The position numbers and the translations under genes were made by a program. From positions 24,710,319-24,774,318 of the forward strand of contig OZ037768.1 of NCBI GenBank assembly GCA_964035545.1: a stretch of 64,000 nt of DNA. The letters are read 5' to 3'. Below the pieces are notes generated by a model that was not told the DNA's origin, did not search any database, and worked only from the letters and a program-made list of their open reading frames with translations. Numbering within the stretch: the first letter of the stretch is position 1; each line of letters begins with the position of its first letter. This document shows, piece by piece, positions 63,806 to 64,000 of this stretch. Source of the DNA: Bugula neritina (taxonomy: Eukaryota; Bryozoa; Gymnolaemata; Cheilostomatida; Bugulidae).

Positions 63806-64000
63806 ACTACAATACCTACAATACATTACATACAATACACTACATACAATACACTACATACAATACACTACATACAATACAATACATACAATACATTACA
63901 TACAATACATTACATACACTACATTACATACAATACATTACATACAATACATTACATACAATACACTACATTACATACAATACATTACATACAATACACT
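63806..64000. repeat. 10-11-bp array, SLMAP intron 13, cut by window
   Basis: Unit acatacaatac with act/att variants, running off the right edge. Confidence 0.88.

Noticed and set aside
14410-64000. Telomeric repeat DNA near POT1
   Set aside because: No TTAGGG, TTAGG or similar G-strand telomere repeat was seen among the arrays; the presence of POT1 is unrelated to the repeats.

Overview
This window is nuclear DNA from an intron-rich animal. Five genes are recognisable from spliced exons with GT-AG borders (one GC-AG), in-frame phase chains and family motifs. Four encode proteins typical of animals: an I-BAR protein (MTSS1 type), a telomere-end protein (POT1 type), the TRAPP subunit TRAPPC8, and the STRIPAK adaptor SLMAP. 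The fifth is the mitochondrial import subunit TOMM7. No bacterial operon, phage or CRISPR feature is present. AT-rich intergenic DNA and very long low-complexity introns suggest a marine invertebrate, but the species cannot be fixed from the sequence.

Layout: (1) 770-3963, minus strand: the first four coding exons of an MTSS1-like gene, continuing off the left edge. (2) 3964-14290: low-complexity intergenic DNA with palindromic (CTA)n/(TAG)n tracts, a foldback element, a probable unrecognised minus-strand gene tail (10999-11516) and a possible tRNA-derived SINE. (3) 14291-23804, plus: POT1-like gene, 12 exons, 834 codons. (4) 23805-26097: spacer with a decayed LINE fragment and a perfect 48-bp inverted repeat. 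(5) 26098-43797, plus: TRAPPC8, 25 exons, 1288 codons. (6) 44193-44697, minus: TOMM7, two exons, convergent with TRAPPC8. (7) 44698-48938: AT-rich spacer, presumably holding the divergent TOMM7 and SLMAP promoters. (8) 48939-63787 and beyond, plus: SLMAP, 13 coding exons seen, truncated by the right edge.

The striking property is the introns. Nearly every intron longer than about 150 bp is filled by its own tandem array (unit mostly 12-47 bp), and I see no unit shared between introns. Many arrays begin at the 5' splice site or end in the 3' splice site, and in several the repeat unit is a copy of the exon-intron junction itself, so tens of decoy splice sites are stacked in one intron. Two POT1 exons carry in-frame coding minisatellites (18 and 21 bp). 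A plausible reading is recurrent tandem duplication seeded at splice junctions, which lengthens introns and sometimes exons. A 535-bp hAT-type MITE with an 8-bp target duplication sits in POT1 intron 7.

The five genes have unrelated jobs (actin/membrane curvature, telomere protection, ER-Golgi/autophagy tethering, mitochondrial import, STRIPAK/Hippo signalling), so the neighbourhood looks like ordinary animal gene order rather than a functional cluster. Long open frames inside the arrays are by-products of units that lack stop codons or are multiples of three, and I do not regard them as genes.
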